From: DASUSF01 sp036375275
GTDB lineage: Bacteria > Pseudomonadota > Alphaproteobacteria > Geminicoccales > Geminicoccaceae
Length of the DNA stretch: 5,879 bases
Assembly: GCA_036375275.1 (NCBI GenBank)
Contig: DASUSF010000290.1
Span: 1-5,879 of the forward strand
Direction of reading: 5' to 3'
Shown: positions 5,535 to 5,879 of the stretch, piece by piece
Position numbering within the stretch: position 1 is the first letter of the stretch
Layout of the letters: every line of letters begins with the position of its first letter
Notes under the pieces: model-generated
Told to the model about the DNA's origin: nothing
The model's database searches: none
What the model saw: the letters and a program-made list of their open reading frames with translations, nothing else
Position numbers and translations under genes: made by a program

Positions 5535-5879
5535 TAAAGCGTCGACGCGCCCTTCGGGCGCTTGAGGCGCTGCCTGCGCCGTGCGCCCCGTGCCGTTGCA
5601 GAACCGCCGTCGAACCGGCCCTCCCTGAAGGCGCTCGAAAGCCGTTCCGCTGCGCCGGTGAAGTGCCGTTCGGCTCGCTCCATCGCCGCCACGGCATCGC
5701 CACGGACGACCGCGTCCAGAATGCCTCGATGTTGTCCCCAGATCTCCGGGCCGGGTTCCGCGTACCGAAGCACTTCCCCCATCACCCGGCGAAGGTAGCG
5801 CCAGTGCGGCTCGGCGGTATCCGCCAGCAGCGGGTTCCCGGACACGCCGTAGAGGAACCTGTGGAACGCGACGTCGTGG
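5534..5879 (-). CDS. GntR-family transcriptional regulator, FCD (FadR-type) ligand-binding domain, C-terminal part
   Basis: Only the last 114 residues are in the window; the N-terminal winged helix-turn-helix is beyond the right edge. The visible part is an all-helical FCD domain, the effector-binding half of FadR/VanR-type GntR regulators. It shows HDVAFHRFLYGVSGNPLLAD at its start, then QHRGILDAVVRGD and AAMERAERHF. Visible residues D2, H6, H50 and H72 (numbered from the first complete codon) match the Asp and His residues that bind a metal next to the effector carboxylate in many FCD proteins. After the domain comes a basic tail (RRRQRLKRP) with no family counterpart that I recognise. Such regulators usually sense organic acids or acyl-CoAs and repress their own operon. 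Since the ligase starts only 13 nt downstream, this protein probably controls the acyl-CoA genes. The DNA site and the exact ligand are not visible. Confidence 0.88.
   Translation of the reverse strand, partial: HDVAFHRFLYGVSGNPLLADTAEPHWRYLRRVMGEVLRYAEPGPEIWGQHRGILDAVVRGDAVAAMERAERHFTGAAERLSSAFREGRFDGGSATARGARRRQRLKRPKGASTL
5547..5561. repeat. Short GC hairpin at the end of the regulator gene
   Basis: The sequence GCGCCC-TTC-GGGCGC is a perfect 6-bp inverted repeat with a 3-nt loop. It lies inside the last codons of the regulator, 26 nt upstream of the ligase start codon and 12 nt from its G-run ribosome binding site. It might modulate translation or RNA stability between the two genes, but in GC-rich coding sequence such short stems also occur by chance. 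The structure is seen; any role is inference. Confidence 0.3.

Noticed and set aside
5521..5703. N-terminal extension of the acyl-CoA ligase by 61 residues.
   Set aside because: It overlaps the FCD domain of the regulator and adds Arg/Ser-rich sequence unlike any ligase N terminus. The ATG at 5520 gives a normal family start.
1..5879. CRISPR arrays, tRNA or rRNA genes, and long tandem repeats.
   Set aside because: None was seen in either strand; apart from the left-end intergenic stretch the window is filled by the coding genes listed.

Overview
This is a GC-rich window (by eye well above 60% G+C) whose genes all read on the minus strand, so transcription runs from the right edge to the left. 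The strong G/C bias at third codon positions, good Shine-Dalgarno sequences and the gene families present suggest a high-GC, proteobacteria-like soil or aquatic bacterium. No marker gene allows a firmer placement. The same bias produces long, meaningless open frames on the opposite strand, which were left out.

Layout from right to left: (i) the C-terminal 114 residues of a GntR-family regulator with an FCD-type ligand-binding domain (5534-5879, cut by the window edge); (ii) an ATP-dependent acyl-CoA ligase of the AMP-binding superfamily (3955-5520); (iii) a thiamine-diphosphate enzyme (2185-3918) that looks more like the ILVBL/HACL2 type of 2-hydroxyacyl-CoA lyase than a biosynthetic acetolactate synthase; (iv) an Ohr-type organic hydroperoxide reductase (1726-2148); (v) a secreted PQQ-dependent sugar-dehydrogenase-like beta-propeller protein (248-1666); (vi) a 43-nt imperfect palindrome that may end the transcript (190-232); (vii) a fragment of an IS630-family transposase running off the left edge (1-163).

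The five main genes are separated by only 13, 36, 36 and 59 nt and each of the last four has its own ribosome binding site, so they plausibly form one operon with its promoter outside the window. The central idea is an activation-plus-cleavage pair: the ligase would make an acyl-CoA (perhaps a 2-hydroxyacyl-CoA) and the ThDP enzyme would cut the C1-C2 bond, giving an aldehyde or ketone plus formyl-CoA, as in alpha-oxidation. The regulator would sense the substrate or its CoA ester. How Ohr and the PQQ-type protein fit is unclear; a hydroperoxide intermediate or by-product is one possible link. The pathway is an inference from gene families and gene order; no substrate is shown by the sequence.
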